A stretch of DNA of 64,000 bases, from NCBI RefSeq assembly GCF_004300825.1, contig NZ_CP036250.1, positions 1,054,001 through 1,118,000 of the forward strand, given 5' to 3'. Under the pieces are notes generated by a model. That model worked only from the letters and a program-made list of their open reading frames with translations, did not search any database and was not told where the DNA came from. Positions 1 through 7,255 of the stretch are shown here, piece after piece. The stretch comes from Egicoccus halophilus (GTDB lineage: Bacteria; Actinomycetota; Nitriliruptoria; Nitriliruptorales; Nitriliruptoraceae). Position 1 is the stretch's first letter; every line of letters begins with the position of its first letter. The translations under genes were made by a program, and so were the position numbers.

Positions 1-249
1 CGGTGAGCCGCAGCTCGAGCTCCCGGGCAGGCGCCCAGTCCGCGGGGGAGGCGACGAGCTCGAGCTCCTCGGCCGTGATCGCGTACGCGGACGTCTGCAG
101 GTCGAAGGTGGGGGTGGTGAGGAAGCCGTCCTCGTCGCCGTTCGCGGCGGAGGTGACGAGCACGGTGGTGCCAGCGGTGCCGAGTCCCACGCCGACGACG
201 ACGAGCAGGATCCCGGCCACCAAGGAGACGATGCGGATGGGCCTCATGG
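1..249 (-). CDS. Partial membrane-anchored hypothetical protein (3' end outside window)
   Basis: The reading frame opens with an ATG at 249 on the minus strand and runs off the left edge without a stop, giving 83 visible residues. Residues 1-30 form an uncleaved signal anchor or signal peptide (MRPIRIVSLVAGILLVVVGV...), followed by a soluble, acidic segment rich in Thr, Glu and Ala. The upstream sequence has GGAGGTTTCC in front of the ATG, which is a plausible ribosome binding site. The two-component pair ends 170 nt away on the same strand and is probably a separate transcript, because a hairpin lies between. I do not recognise the family; an exported or membrane-tethered protein is all that can be inferred. 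Confidence 0.6.
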
Positions 250-388
250 GGAAACCTCCGGACGACGGCCGGCTCCGGACGCGTCGTCCACCTCCCACCT
301 TCCGCCGGTCCACCGCGGCGCGGCAGGGCAAGGTGACCCTGTCCAGATCGGCGACCGATGGCTCCTGGCCGGCGGTCGCCACCCGTGC

Positions 389-411
389 GCCGGTCGGACG
401 CACCGACCGGC
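389..411 (-). terminator. Hairpin terminator after the two-component pair
   Basis: A perfect 9-bp stem (GCCGGTCGG, 389-397, with its complement 403-411) and a 5-nt loop begins 7 nt beyond the response regulator stop codon. There is no T tract, as is common in GC-rich actinobacteria. It could work on either strand. Confidence 0.5.
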
Positions 412-418
412 CGCGACG

Positions 419-790
419 TCAGCAGTTCTCGAGCGTGTCCGCGAGCACGTCGGCGAGTCGGGTCAGGTCGCCGCCCTTCTCCACCAGCTCGCAGGCGCCG
501 GCCTCGCGGGCCGCCCGCAGCATCTGCGGCTCGGCGAAGCCGGTGAGGACGACGACGCGGAGGTCCGGCAGCTGCTGCTGGAGCAGCCGGGTCGCCTCGA
601 TGCCGTCCATCACCGGCATGGACAGGTCCATCACCACCAGGTCGGGCTGCAGCTCGACGGCGCGCTCCACCCCCTCGCGACCGTTCGCCGCTTCCCCGAC
701 GACGGTGAATCGTCCGTCGCGCTCGAGCGAGATCCGGACGACGAGCCGGATCATCTCGGTGTCGTCGACGAGCAGCACCCGTGCGGTCAT
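419..790 (-). CDS. Single-domain response regulator (CheY-like receiver)
   Basis: A 123-residue protein made only of a receiver domain, with no DNA-binding or enzymatic output domain. The acidic pair Asp9-Asp10, phospho-acceptor Asp55 (LVVMDLSMPVMDG), switch Thr83 (VVLTGFA) and Lys105 (ELVEKGGD) are all present, so it should be phosphorylatable. Its ATG overlaps the stop codon of the upstream sensor by 4 nt (ATGA), implying translational coupling and a cognate pair. Stand-alone receivers usually act through protein-protein contacts or as phosphate relays; the downstream partner is not visible here. A truncated NarL-type regulator is the alternative, but the protein ends cleanly at a normal receiver length and a terminator-like hairpin follows. 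Confidence 0.9.
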   Translation of the reverse strand: MTARVLLVDDTEMIRLVVRISLERDGRFTVVGEAANGREGVERAVELQPDLVVMDLSMPVMDGIEATRLLQQQLPDLRVVVLTGFAEPQMLRAAREAGACELVEKGGDLTRLADVLADTLENC

Positions 791-1584
791 GGAGGCGACA
801 GCCGGTCGAGTGCGGCGTCCTCGCGTACCAGGGTGCTCCGGTCGGCCGGGCGTCCCTCGAGCAGGTCGGACACGACCCGCTTCGCGGCGGTCAGTGCGGC
901 CGCGGCCGCGTCGCCGGCCAGGTCGTGCCGGCCGACCTGCTGGGCGTACACCGTCGCGGTCAGGCCCTGCACGACCGTGTCGTGCAGGGCCAACGCGTTC
1001 GCACGCGCCTCACCGGCGTGTTCGAGGTCGGCCTGCAGGCGGGCCGTCTCGCGGCTGGCCCGTTCGACGTCGCGCAGTCCGACGGCGTGGACGGCAGCGA
1101 CCGCGGCGATGTAGCTGCCGTGGACCACGGCCCACATCACCGGCTGGTCGGCGACGGCGGGGTCGGCGAACACCGACGTCGGCGAGATGAGCGTCAGCGC
1201 GGCGTGGTGGACGACCACGAACGCAGCGGCGACCCCGAACACCACGAGGTCGCGGTACAGGGCCACCGCGGCGACGACCAGGAAGAAGTGGAAGTGGGCC
1301 TCGGGTTGACCGCCCGTGGTGTGCACGACCAGCGCGGAGGCGGTGAGCAGCCCGAACGTGGTGGCGGACGCGGCCAGGCGCTGGTGGGAGGCACGCAGGC
1401 CGATCACCCACAGCCCCAGGAGCGGGACGGACGTCTCGACCAGGGCATGGCCGAGGCGGTTGCCGCCGACGGCCATCGACAGGGCGAGCAGCGGCGGCAC
1501 GTGCGCGAGCAGCGCCACCGTCAGCCACCGGTGGCGGCGGTGGAAGACCGGGTCGGTCCCGGCCGACGATCGGGTCAACGGCAC
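787..1584 (-). CDS. Membrane sensor with histidine phospho-acceptor domain but no ATPase domain
   Basis: A 265-residue protein starting at GTG 1584, preceded by GGGAGGGACAC. About five to six hydrophobic segments fill residues 20-170 and include the EAHFHFFLVV / YRDLVVFGVAAAFVVVHH signature seen in the N-terminal membrane sensor of many actinobacterial GGDEF and kinase proteins. A short helix then leads to the phospho-acceptor box ALALHDTVVQGLTA, with candidate His201, typical of HisKA_3/DHp domains. Only 64 residues follow it and the reading frame ends at the ATGA overlap with the response regulator. No N, G1 or G2 box of a HATPase domain is seen. It therefore looks like a phospho-acceptor sensor needing a kinase in trans, or a degenerate kinase. 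The frame stays open upstream to 1947, but that extension is Arg/Pro-rich and lacks a good ribosome binding site. Confidence 0.75.
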   Translation of the reverse strand: MPLTRSSAGTDPVFHRRHRWLTVALLAHVPPLLALSMAVGGNRLGHALVETSVPLLGLWVIGLRASHQRLAASATTFGLLTASALVVHTTGGQPEAHFHFFLVVAAVALYRDLVVFGVAAAFVVVHHAALTLISPTSVFADPAVADQPVMWAVVHGSYIAAVAAVHAVGLRDVERASRETARLQADLEHAGEARANALALHDTVVQGLTATVYAQQVGRHDLAGDAAAAALTAAKRVVSDLLEGRPADRSTLVREDAALDRLSPP

Positions 1585-1743
1585 GTGTCCCTCCCGGGGA
1601 TCGACGCTGCACGGCGGCGATGGACGACCGCCGGGACGAGACGCGACACCATCATCACGGGGTCGATGGTACTCGCACGCGGTGACGCGTCCTCGTCGGG
1701 CGGTCGCGCCGGACGCCGTCCCCAGGAGCGCGGCCCATCGCCC

Positions 1744-1772
1744 TTGCGTCCGGCAACGCGCTGCACTATCAA
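1744..1772 (+). promoter_or_regulatory. Candidate promoter for the Gfo/Idh-isomerase-nitrilase genes
   Basis: TTGCGT (1744-1749) and TATCAA (1767-1772) are 17 nt apart, in the otherwise geneless 1585-1922 interval and about 150 nt upstream of the oxidoreductase start. Nothing else coding is seen in that interval. The match to the sigma-70 consensus is moderate. Confidence 0.35.
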
Positions 1773-1922
1773 GGGCCGTCCGCATGGCCCGAACGGGTAT
1801 GGCCCCTGCCCGGGACCGCGCGACCGCCGCGCTCGAGGGCCAGCCAGCTCGATCCCGCTCGCGTGCACGGCACACGTCCCGGGACGCGCCGCCACCCTCC
1901 CGTGGAAGACGAAAGTGATCGC

Positions 1923-3104
1923 ATGAGTGCCAGGAACGCCGCCCCACCGTTGCGTGTCGCGATGATCGGCCACGCCTTCATGGGGGCGGCCCACTCGCAG
2001 GCCTGGCGCACCGCGCCGCGCATGTTCGACCTGCCCCTGGCGCCGGAGATGACCGTGCTCGTCGGCCGCGACGAGCAGCGCGCGCAACAGGCCGCCGACC
2101 AGCTCGGCTGGGCGGACACGGAGACCGACTGGCGCCGCGCCGTCGAGCGCGACGACGTCGACCTCGTCGACATCTGCACGCCGGGCGACACCCACTGCGA
2201 CATCGCCGTCGCGGCGCTCGAGGCCGGCAAGCACGTGCTGTGCGAGAAGCCGTTGGCCAACACCGTCGAGGAGGCCGAGCGGATGGTGGCCGCCGCCGAG
2301 CGTGCCGCCGCCGACGGCGTGCGCACCATGGTCGGCTTCACCTACCGGCGGGTGCCCGCCGTCGCGCTGGCCCGCCAGCTCGTCCGCGACGGCCGCCTCG
2401 GCGAGATCCGCCACGTGCGGGCGCAGTACCTCCAGGACTGGATCGTCGACCCCGAGGCGCCGCTGACCTGGCGGCTGCAGAAGCACCTCGCCGGCTCGGG
2501 CGCGCTGGGCGACATCGGTGCCCACGCCATCGACCTCGCGCAGCACGTGCTGGGTGACGTGCTGACCGAGCTCACCGGCACGACCACCACGTTCGTGACC
2601 GAGCGGCCGCTGCCGCCCGGCGACCACGGGCTCGACGGTGACGCCGACACCGGCCGCGGGCCGGTCACCGTCGACGACGCGGCGGCGTTCGTCGGCCGGT
2701 TCGCCGGCGGGGCGCTCGGCGTGTTCGAGGCCACCCGCTTCGCCACCGGACGCAAGAACGCGCTGCGCCTCGAGGTCAACGGCTCGCAGGGCAGCCTGGC
2801 GTTCGACTTCGAGGACATGAACGTCCTGGAGTTCCTCGACGCCACGGAGGCGGCGACGACCGCCGGCTTCCGTCGCATCCTGGTCACCGAGGAGGAGCAC
2901 CCGTGGGTGGAGGGCTGGTGGCCGCCGGGGCACGGCCTGGGCTACGAGCACGGCTTCAGCCACCAGGTCGTCGACCTCGTCACCGCGATCGCCGAGGGAC
3001 GCGACCCGGCACCGACCTTCGCCGACGGACTGCAGGTCCAGCGCGTCCTCGCGGCGGTCGAGGCCAGCGCGGACTCGGGCCGGTGGGCGCAGGTCGAGGC
3101 CTGA
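1923..3104 (+). CDS. Gfo/Idh/MocA-family NAD(P)-dependent oxidoreductase
   Basis: A 393-residue protein of normal family length. The N-terminal Rossmann fold starts near residue 12 ([14 protein letters not shown]), and the family EKP motif is at residues 108-110 ([10 protein letters not shown]), carrying the catalytic Lys. The C-terminal alpha/beta domain contains [14 protein letters not shown], where the conserved His/Asp pair sits. Members oxidise or reduce hydroxyls on sugars and inositols. The next gene encodes a sugar-phosphate-isomerase-like TIM barrel on the same strand, a pairing common in carbohydrate and cyclitol catabolism, so a shared pathway is likely. The substrate cannot be read from sequence. 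Start ATG 1923 was chosen because an open extension to 1863 contains low-complexity Arg/Pro sequence. Confidence 0.9.
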   Translation: MSARNAAPPLRVAMIGHAFMGAAHSQAWRTAPRMFDLPLAPEMTVLVGRDEQRAQQAADQLGWADTETDWRRAVERDDVDLVDICTPGDTHCDIAVAALEAGKHVLCEKPLANTVEEAERMVAAAERAAADGVRTMVGFTYRRVPAVALARQLVRDGRLGEIRHVRAQYLQDWIVDPEAPLTWRLQKHLAGSGALGDIGAHAIDLAQHVLGDVLTELTGTTTTFVTERPLPPGDHGLDGDADTGRGPVTVDDAAAFVGRFAGGALGVFEATRFATGRKNALRLEVNGSQGSLAFDFEDMNVLEFLDATEAATTAGFRRILVTEEEHPWVEGWWPPGHGLGYEHGFSHQVVDLVTAIAEGRDPAPTFADGLQVQRVLAAVEASADSGRWAQVEA

Positions 3105-3180
3105 ACGCGCGGACGCTCCGGACGCTTCGCACCACGACGCCGTGACCGACATCGCACCGACCAGAGAAGAAGGCAACGGC

Positions 3181-4188
3181 ATGACCCGACCGATCACGTT
3201 GTTCACCGGCCAGTGGGCCGACCTGCCGCTCGAGGAGGTGGCGCGTCTCGCCGCCGAGTGGGGCTACGACGGGCTCGAGCTCGCCTGCTGGGGCGACCAC
3301 CTCGACCCGTGGCGCGCGGCCGAGGACGACGACTACGTCCAGGACCGCCTCGCGCTGTTCGAGCGGCACGGCCTGCAGCTGCACGCGATCTCGAACCACC
3401 TCAAGGGCCAGGCGGTCTGCGACGACCCGATCGACCATCGCCACCGCGACATCGTCTCGCCGCGCGTGTGGGGCGACGGCGACCCGGAGGGCGTGCGGCA
3501 GCGCGCCGCCGAGGAGATGCAGATGACGGCCCGCGCCGCCCAGCGGCTCGGCGTCGACGTGGTCGTCGGGTTCACCGGCTCGTCGATCTGGAAGTACGTG
3601 GCGATGTTCCCGCCGGTCGGGCAGGACGTCATCGACGCCGGCTACCAGGACTTCGCCGACCGGTGGAACCCGATCCTCGACGTCTTCGACGAGTGCGGCG
3701 TGCGCTTCGCCCACGAGGTGCACCCCTCGGAGATCGCCTACGACTACTGGACGACCGTGCGGGCGCTGGAGGCCATCGGCCACCGCGAGGCGTTCGGGCT
3801 CAACTGGGACCCGAGCCACTTCGTGTGGCAGGACCTCGACCCGGTCGGCTTCCTGTGGGACTTCCAGGACCGGATCTACCACGTCGACTGCAAGGACGCG
3901 AAGCGTCGGGTCGGCAACGGCCGCAACGGCCGGCTCGGCTCGCACCTGGCGTGGGCCGACCCGCGTCGCGGCTGGGACTTCGTCTCCACCGGCCACGGTG
4001 ACGTGCCGTGGGAGGAGTGCTTCCGCATGCTCAACGCGATCGGCTACGACGGGCCGATCTCGATCGAGTGGGAGGACGCCGGGATGGACCGCCTCGTCGG
4101 CGCCCCCGAAGCGCTCGAGTTCGTCCGCGGCCTCGCCTTCGAGGCCCCGAGCGCGTCGTTCGACGCCGCCTTCTCCAGCAGCAGCTGA
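3181..4188 (+). CDS. Sugar phosphate isomerase/epimerase-like TIM-barrel protein
   Basis: A 335-residue xylose-isomerase-like TIM barrel. Candidate metal ligands appear in family order: Glu179 (AHEVHPSE), Asp210 and His213 (LNWDPSHF), the His/Asp of YHVDCKDA near 234-236, and Glu296 (SIEWEDAG). Such proteins isomerise, epimerise or dehydrate keto-sugars and inositols with a divalent metal. The gene lies 76 nt after the Gfo/Idh oxidoreductase and is probably co-transcribed with it. ATG 3181 is preferred over GTG 3142 because AGAAGAAGG lies 8-16 nt before it. The exact substrate is unknown; IolE/IolH-like and YcjR-like roles are both possible. Confidence 0.88.
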   Translation: MTRPITLFTGQWADLPLEEVARLAAEWGYDGLELACWGDHLDPWRAAEDDDYVQDRLALFERHGLQLHAISNHLKGQAVCDDPIDHRHRDIVSPRVWGDGDPEGVRQRAAEEMQMTARAAQRLGVDVVVGFTGSSIWKYVAMFPPVGQDVIDAGYQDFADRWNPILDVFDECGVRFAHEVHPSEIAYDYWTTVRALEAIGHREAFGLNWDPSHFVWQDLDPVGFLWDFQDRIYHVDCKDAKRRVGNGRNGRLGSHLAWADPRRGWDFVSTGHGDVPWEECFRMLNAIGYDGPISIEWEDAGMDRLVGAPEALEFVRGLAFEAPSASFDAAFSSSS

Positions 4189-4265
4189 CCGACGTCCGCG
4201 GCGGCGTCGTCGTCGGTCACGGCGGCGCGGGATACTGCGTGTCCCGCGCCGCCCAGGAGCCGCCG

Positions 4266-5231
4266 ATGCGTGTCGCCGCCGCCCAGTTCCATCCCGCCTG
4301 GCTCGATCCTGAGGGCGGGACCAAGCTCGTCGTGTCCTGCCTCGAGCAGGCCGCGGCGGCGTCGGTGGACCTGTTGGCCTTCGGCGAGACGTTCCTGTCC
4401 GGGTATCCGGTCTGGGTGTCGGAGACCGGCGGCGCACGCTTCGACGACGCGAAGCAGAAGCGCGCCTACGCGGCCTACCTGGCCGCCGCCGTCGAGCTCG
4501 ACGGGCCGGAGCTCGCCACGATCCGCGAGGCCGCCGCCGACCTCGGCGTCTTCGTCCACCTCGGCGTCACCGAACGCGGCGGCGGGCCCGGGCGCGGCAG
4601 CGTCTACGCCACCCTGGTCGCGCTCGACCCGGTCTCCGGCGTGGTCGGTGCCCACCGCAAGCTGCGGCCGACGTTCGAGGAACGGCTGGTGTGGGCGCCC
4701 GGTGACGGCCACGGGCTGCGGGTCCACGCACTCCCCTCGGGCTGGCGCGTCGGCGGGCTCAACTGCTGGGAGAACTGGATGCCGCTCGCGCGCGCGGCGA
4801 TGTACGCCGGCGGCGAGGACCTCCACGTCTCGGTGTGGCCCGGCTCGGTGGCCCTGACCCGCGACATCACCCGGTTCGTCGCCCGCGAGGGCCGGGTGTG
4901 GTCGCTCGCCGCCGGCGCGCTGCTGTCGATGGACGACATCCCGCGCGACTTCCCGCTGTACGACGAGCTGGCCGAGGCCGGTGGGGTGGACCGCGACGGC
5001 GGGTCGGCCGTGGCGGCCCCCGACGGCAGCTGGCTGGTCGAACCGGTCGCGGGGGAGGCCGGGCTGGTCATCGCCGACCTCGACCGGTCCCGGGTCGACG
5101 AGGAACGCCACAACTTCGACCCCACCGGGCACTACGCCCGCCCGGACGTCCTGCACCTCGACGTCGACCGCCGGCGACGCGAGGGCGTCACCTTCTCCGA
5201 CGCCGCCCCGGATCGCGTTCCGCTGCGGTAG
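4266..5231 (+). CDS. Nitrilase-superfamily carbon-nitrogen hydrolase (probable nitrilase)
   Basis: A 321-residue protein with the complete catalytic triad Glu41 (AFGETFLSGYP), Lys132 (AHRKLRPT) and Cys167 (LNCWENWMP). The NCWEN context around Cys and the GETFLSGYP context around Glu are those of branch-1 nitrilases, which hydrolyse nitriles to acid plus ammonia, rather than amidases or ureidopropionases. Length also fits nitrilases (about 310-350). It lies 77 nt after the isomerase-like gene on the same strand. There is no clear ribosome binding site beyond CAGGAGCCGCCG just before ATG 4266, which nevertheless places AGGAG well. The substrate is not determinable. A degenerate tandem repeat follows immediately after the stop. 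Confidence 0.9.
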   Translation: MRVAAAQFHPAWLDPEGGTKLVVSCLEQAAAASVDLLAFGETFLSGYPVWVSETGGARFDDAKQKRAYAAYLAAAVELDGPELATIREAAADLGVFVHLGVTERGGGPGRGSVYATLVALDPVSGVVGAHRKLRPTFEERLVWAPGDGHGLRVHALPSGWRVGGLNCWENWMPLARAAMYAGGEDLHVSVWPGSVALTRDITRFVAREGRVWSLAAGALLSMDDIPRDFPLYDELAEAGGVDRDGGSAVAAPDGSWLVEPVAGEAGLVIADLDRSRVDEERHNFDPTGHYARPDVLHLDVDRRRREGVTFSDAAPDRVPLR

Positions 5232-5245
5232 CGGGCACCCTGCCC

Positions 5246-5320
5246 GCCGGCGCGCTCCGCCCTGCCGGCGCGCTCCGGCCCTGCCCGGCACGCCCCGGCC
5301 TGCCCAGCACGTTCCGGCAC
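5246..5320. repeat. Degenerate tandem repeat after the nitrilase stop codon
   Basis: Four imperfect units of 18-19 nt (5246-5263, 5264-5282, 5283-5301, 5302-5320), each a variant of GCCGGCGCGCTCCGGCCCT, begin 14 nt after the nitrilase stop. They fill most of the gap to the next gene. Divergence among units suggests an older expansion than the other arrays in the window. Confidence 0.65.
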
Positions 5321-5382
5321 CGCCGACCGCTCGACCTCGTCCCGATCCCGCCCAGATCCGCCCGCCTCCCCGAAGGACCCGC

Positions 5383-6027
5383 ATGGAACTCCGCCGCTGG
5401 CTCCCGCTCGCCGCCCTCGGCCTCGTGGCCGTGGGGCTCGCCATCGCCGTGGTCGTCCTCGTCAACAGCCGCTCGGCCGCCGAGTCCGAGCTCGCCGCGA
5501 CCCAGCAGCGCCTCGCCGAACGCGACGCGGAGATCGAGGAGCTGCGGTCCTCGATGGCCGCCGCCGACGAGGACGCCGCCGGCCGACGCGACGCCGCCAC
5601 GGTCGAGAACCGCGAGCTGCAGACGCAGGTCGAGCAGCTCGAGGAACAGGTCGAACAGCTCACCGTGCAGCTCGCGGTGCAGCAGGCCGCCGCCGAGACG
5701 GCCACCGACCGGCTCGCCACCGCCGCCCGTGCCGAGCCCGCCGAGGACGGTGCCGCCGACGAGCCAGGTGCCGCGGCCGTGCCGGCGCCGACCCTCGCGC
5801 CGCCGGCGGCACCCGAGCCGCCGCCCTCGCCCGTGCCGGACGACACCAGCAACGCCTGCGACGACCTCGGCATGGGGCACGAAAACGGTGACGCCTGGTG
5901 CGCGCAGATCCTGCAGGACATCGCCGACTGCTACGACCGGATCGAGAACGACCCGAACTGGGTCCACTGGGACGGCCCGCTCTACGAGCACGTCCAGACC
6001 GGCGAGCTCACCAGCTGCGACGTCTGA
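5383..6027 (+). CDS. Membrane-anchored coiled-coil protein with Cys-containing C-terminal domain
   Basis: A 214-residue protein. Residues 8-28 form one hydrophobic segment, so it is probably a type II anchor with the bulk outside. Residues 32-115 are a predicted coiled coil rich in Glu/Gln/Ala (QTQVEQLEEQVEQLTVQL), followed by a Pro/Ala linker (about 120-150). The compact C-terminal part (about 155-214) has four Cys in NACDDLG, AWCAQIL, ADCYDRI and TSCDV, which could form two disulfides outside the cell. AAGGAC precedes ATG 5383 by 5 nt. I do not recognise a named family; a cell-envelope role is inference from the layout. Confidence 0.75.
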   Translation: MELRRWLPLAALGLVAVGLAIAVVVLVNSRSAAESELAATQQRLAERDAEIEELRSSMAAADEDAAGRRDAATVENRELQTQVEQLEEQVEQLTVQLAVQQAAAETATDRLATAARAEPAEDGAADEPGAAAVPAPTLAPPAAPEPPPSPVPDDTSNACDDLGMGHENGDAWCAQILQDIADCYDRIENDPNWVHWDGPLYEHVQTGELTSCDV

Positions 6028-6211
6028 CGAGACGCTTCGCCACGAGGCATCGGATGACCGGGCGGGCGTGGTGCGGGCCGGTGCGGCGCGTCGGCAGCTG
6101 TCAGGCTCCACGTCCACGTGACGAGGACGTCGGCCGCCCCTCCGTGGCAGCCGCCGGCCGCCTCGGCGCGCACGAACGGGCCCCGACGACTCCGAGGCGA
6201 GGCACCCGAGG

Positions 6212-7243
6212 GTGAGATACTGGCTGTTGGTGCCCGGGCTGCTCATGGTCGTGGTCGTGTTCCTCGACGCGTTCCTGACCGCGGTCACCGCCGTCCACCT
6301 CGGGGGCCCGATCACCAAGCGGGTGTCGCTGGGGCTGTGGCGGCTCGGTCGCCGCTTCGCGCGGCGGCCGGACTCGCCGCTGCTCCTGGTCGTCGGTCCG
6401 ACCGTGCTGCTCTCGATGTTGATCACCTGGGCCGGGGGCATGTGGATCGGTTGGACGCTGGTCTTCGCCGCCGGCCCGGAAGCCGTGATCAACGTCGACC
6501 GTGGCGAGGTCGCCGACTTCTGGTCCGTGGTCTACTTCGCCGGCTACACGGTGTTCACGGTCGGGCTGGGGGACTACGCGCCCAACGGTGCGCTGTGGCA
6601 GGTGCTCACCGCCGTGGCCACCAGCACCGGGTTCGTCCTGCTGACCATGACCGTGTCCTTCTTCATCCCGGTCGTCTCGGGCGTCGTCAAGCGTCGGGAG
6701 CTGGCGAGCCTCTCCTACGGTCTGGGCACCGACGCCCAGCACATGCTGTGCAACGCCTGGGACGGGCAGGGCTTCGACGAACTGCGTCCCCACCTGCACC
6801 AGTTGGCCCCGCAGATCAACGTCCTCGCCCAGCAGTTCCTGTCCTATCCGGTGCTGCACTACTTCCACAGCCCTCACCGCCACAGCGCCATCGAGCCGGG
6901 CATCGCCGCGCTCGACGAGGCGCTGTCGCTGCTCGAGCACGGCGTGGCCCCCTCGGTCCGGCCACACCCGATGGTGCTGCGACCGACCCGCGTCGCGCTG
7001 GAGCGCTTCACCGACCTCGTCGCCCGTGACCACGGCGCGGACGCCACGCAGGCCCCGCCCCTGCCGGACCTCGCGCCGCTGCGCCGGGCCGGTATCCCGA
7101 CGGTCGACGACGACACCTTCCGGGCCGGCATGGCCGGTCGCGCCGAGGAACGTCGTCTGCTGTTGGCGCTGGTGCAGGGCACCTCGTGGCGGTGGAACGG
7201 TGACGTGGTCGTGGCGAGCGGCAGCGGCAGCACACCGGGCTGA
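6212..7243 (+). CDS. Potassium channel-like membrane protein (two-TM pore family)
   Basis: A 343-residue protein starting at GTG 6212. Hydrophobic segments lie at residues 4-28, 57-88, about 104-115 (pore helix) and 125-152. The selectivity-filter sequence TVGLGDY at residues 116-122 is a clear variant of the K+ channel TVGYGD motif, so an Ion_trans_2-type K+ or cation channel is the best call. About 190 soluble C-terminal residues follow, with no recognisable RCK/TrkA nucleotide-binding motif; their role is unknown. Leu in place of the usual Tyr/Phe in the filter may affect selectivity. The next gene is convergent and ends only 12 nt away. Confidence 0.82.
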   Translation: MRYWLLVPGLLMVVVVFLDAFLTAVTAVHLGGPITKRVSLGLWRLGRRFARRPDSPLLLVVGPTVLLSMLITWAGGMWIGWTLVFAAGPEAVINVDRGEVADFWSVVYFAGYTVFTVGLGDYAPNGALWQVLTAVATSTGFVLLTMTVSFFIPVVSGVVKRRELASLSYGLGTDAQHMLCNAWDGQGFDELRPHLHQLAPQINVLAQQFLSYPVLHYFHSPHRHSAIEPGIAALDEALSLLEHGVAPSVRPHPMVLRPTRVALERFTDLVARDHGADATQAPPLPDLAPLRRAGIPTVDDDTFRAGMAGRAEERRLLLALVQGTSWRWNGDVVVASGSGSTPG

Positions 7244-7255
7244 GCCGCCGACACC

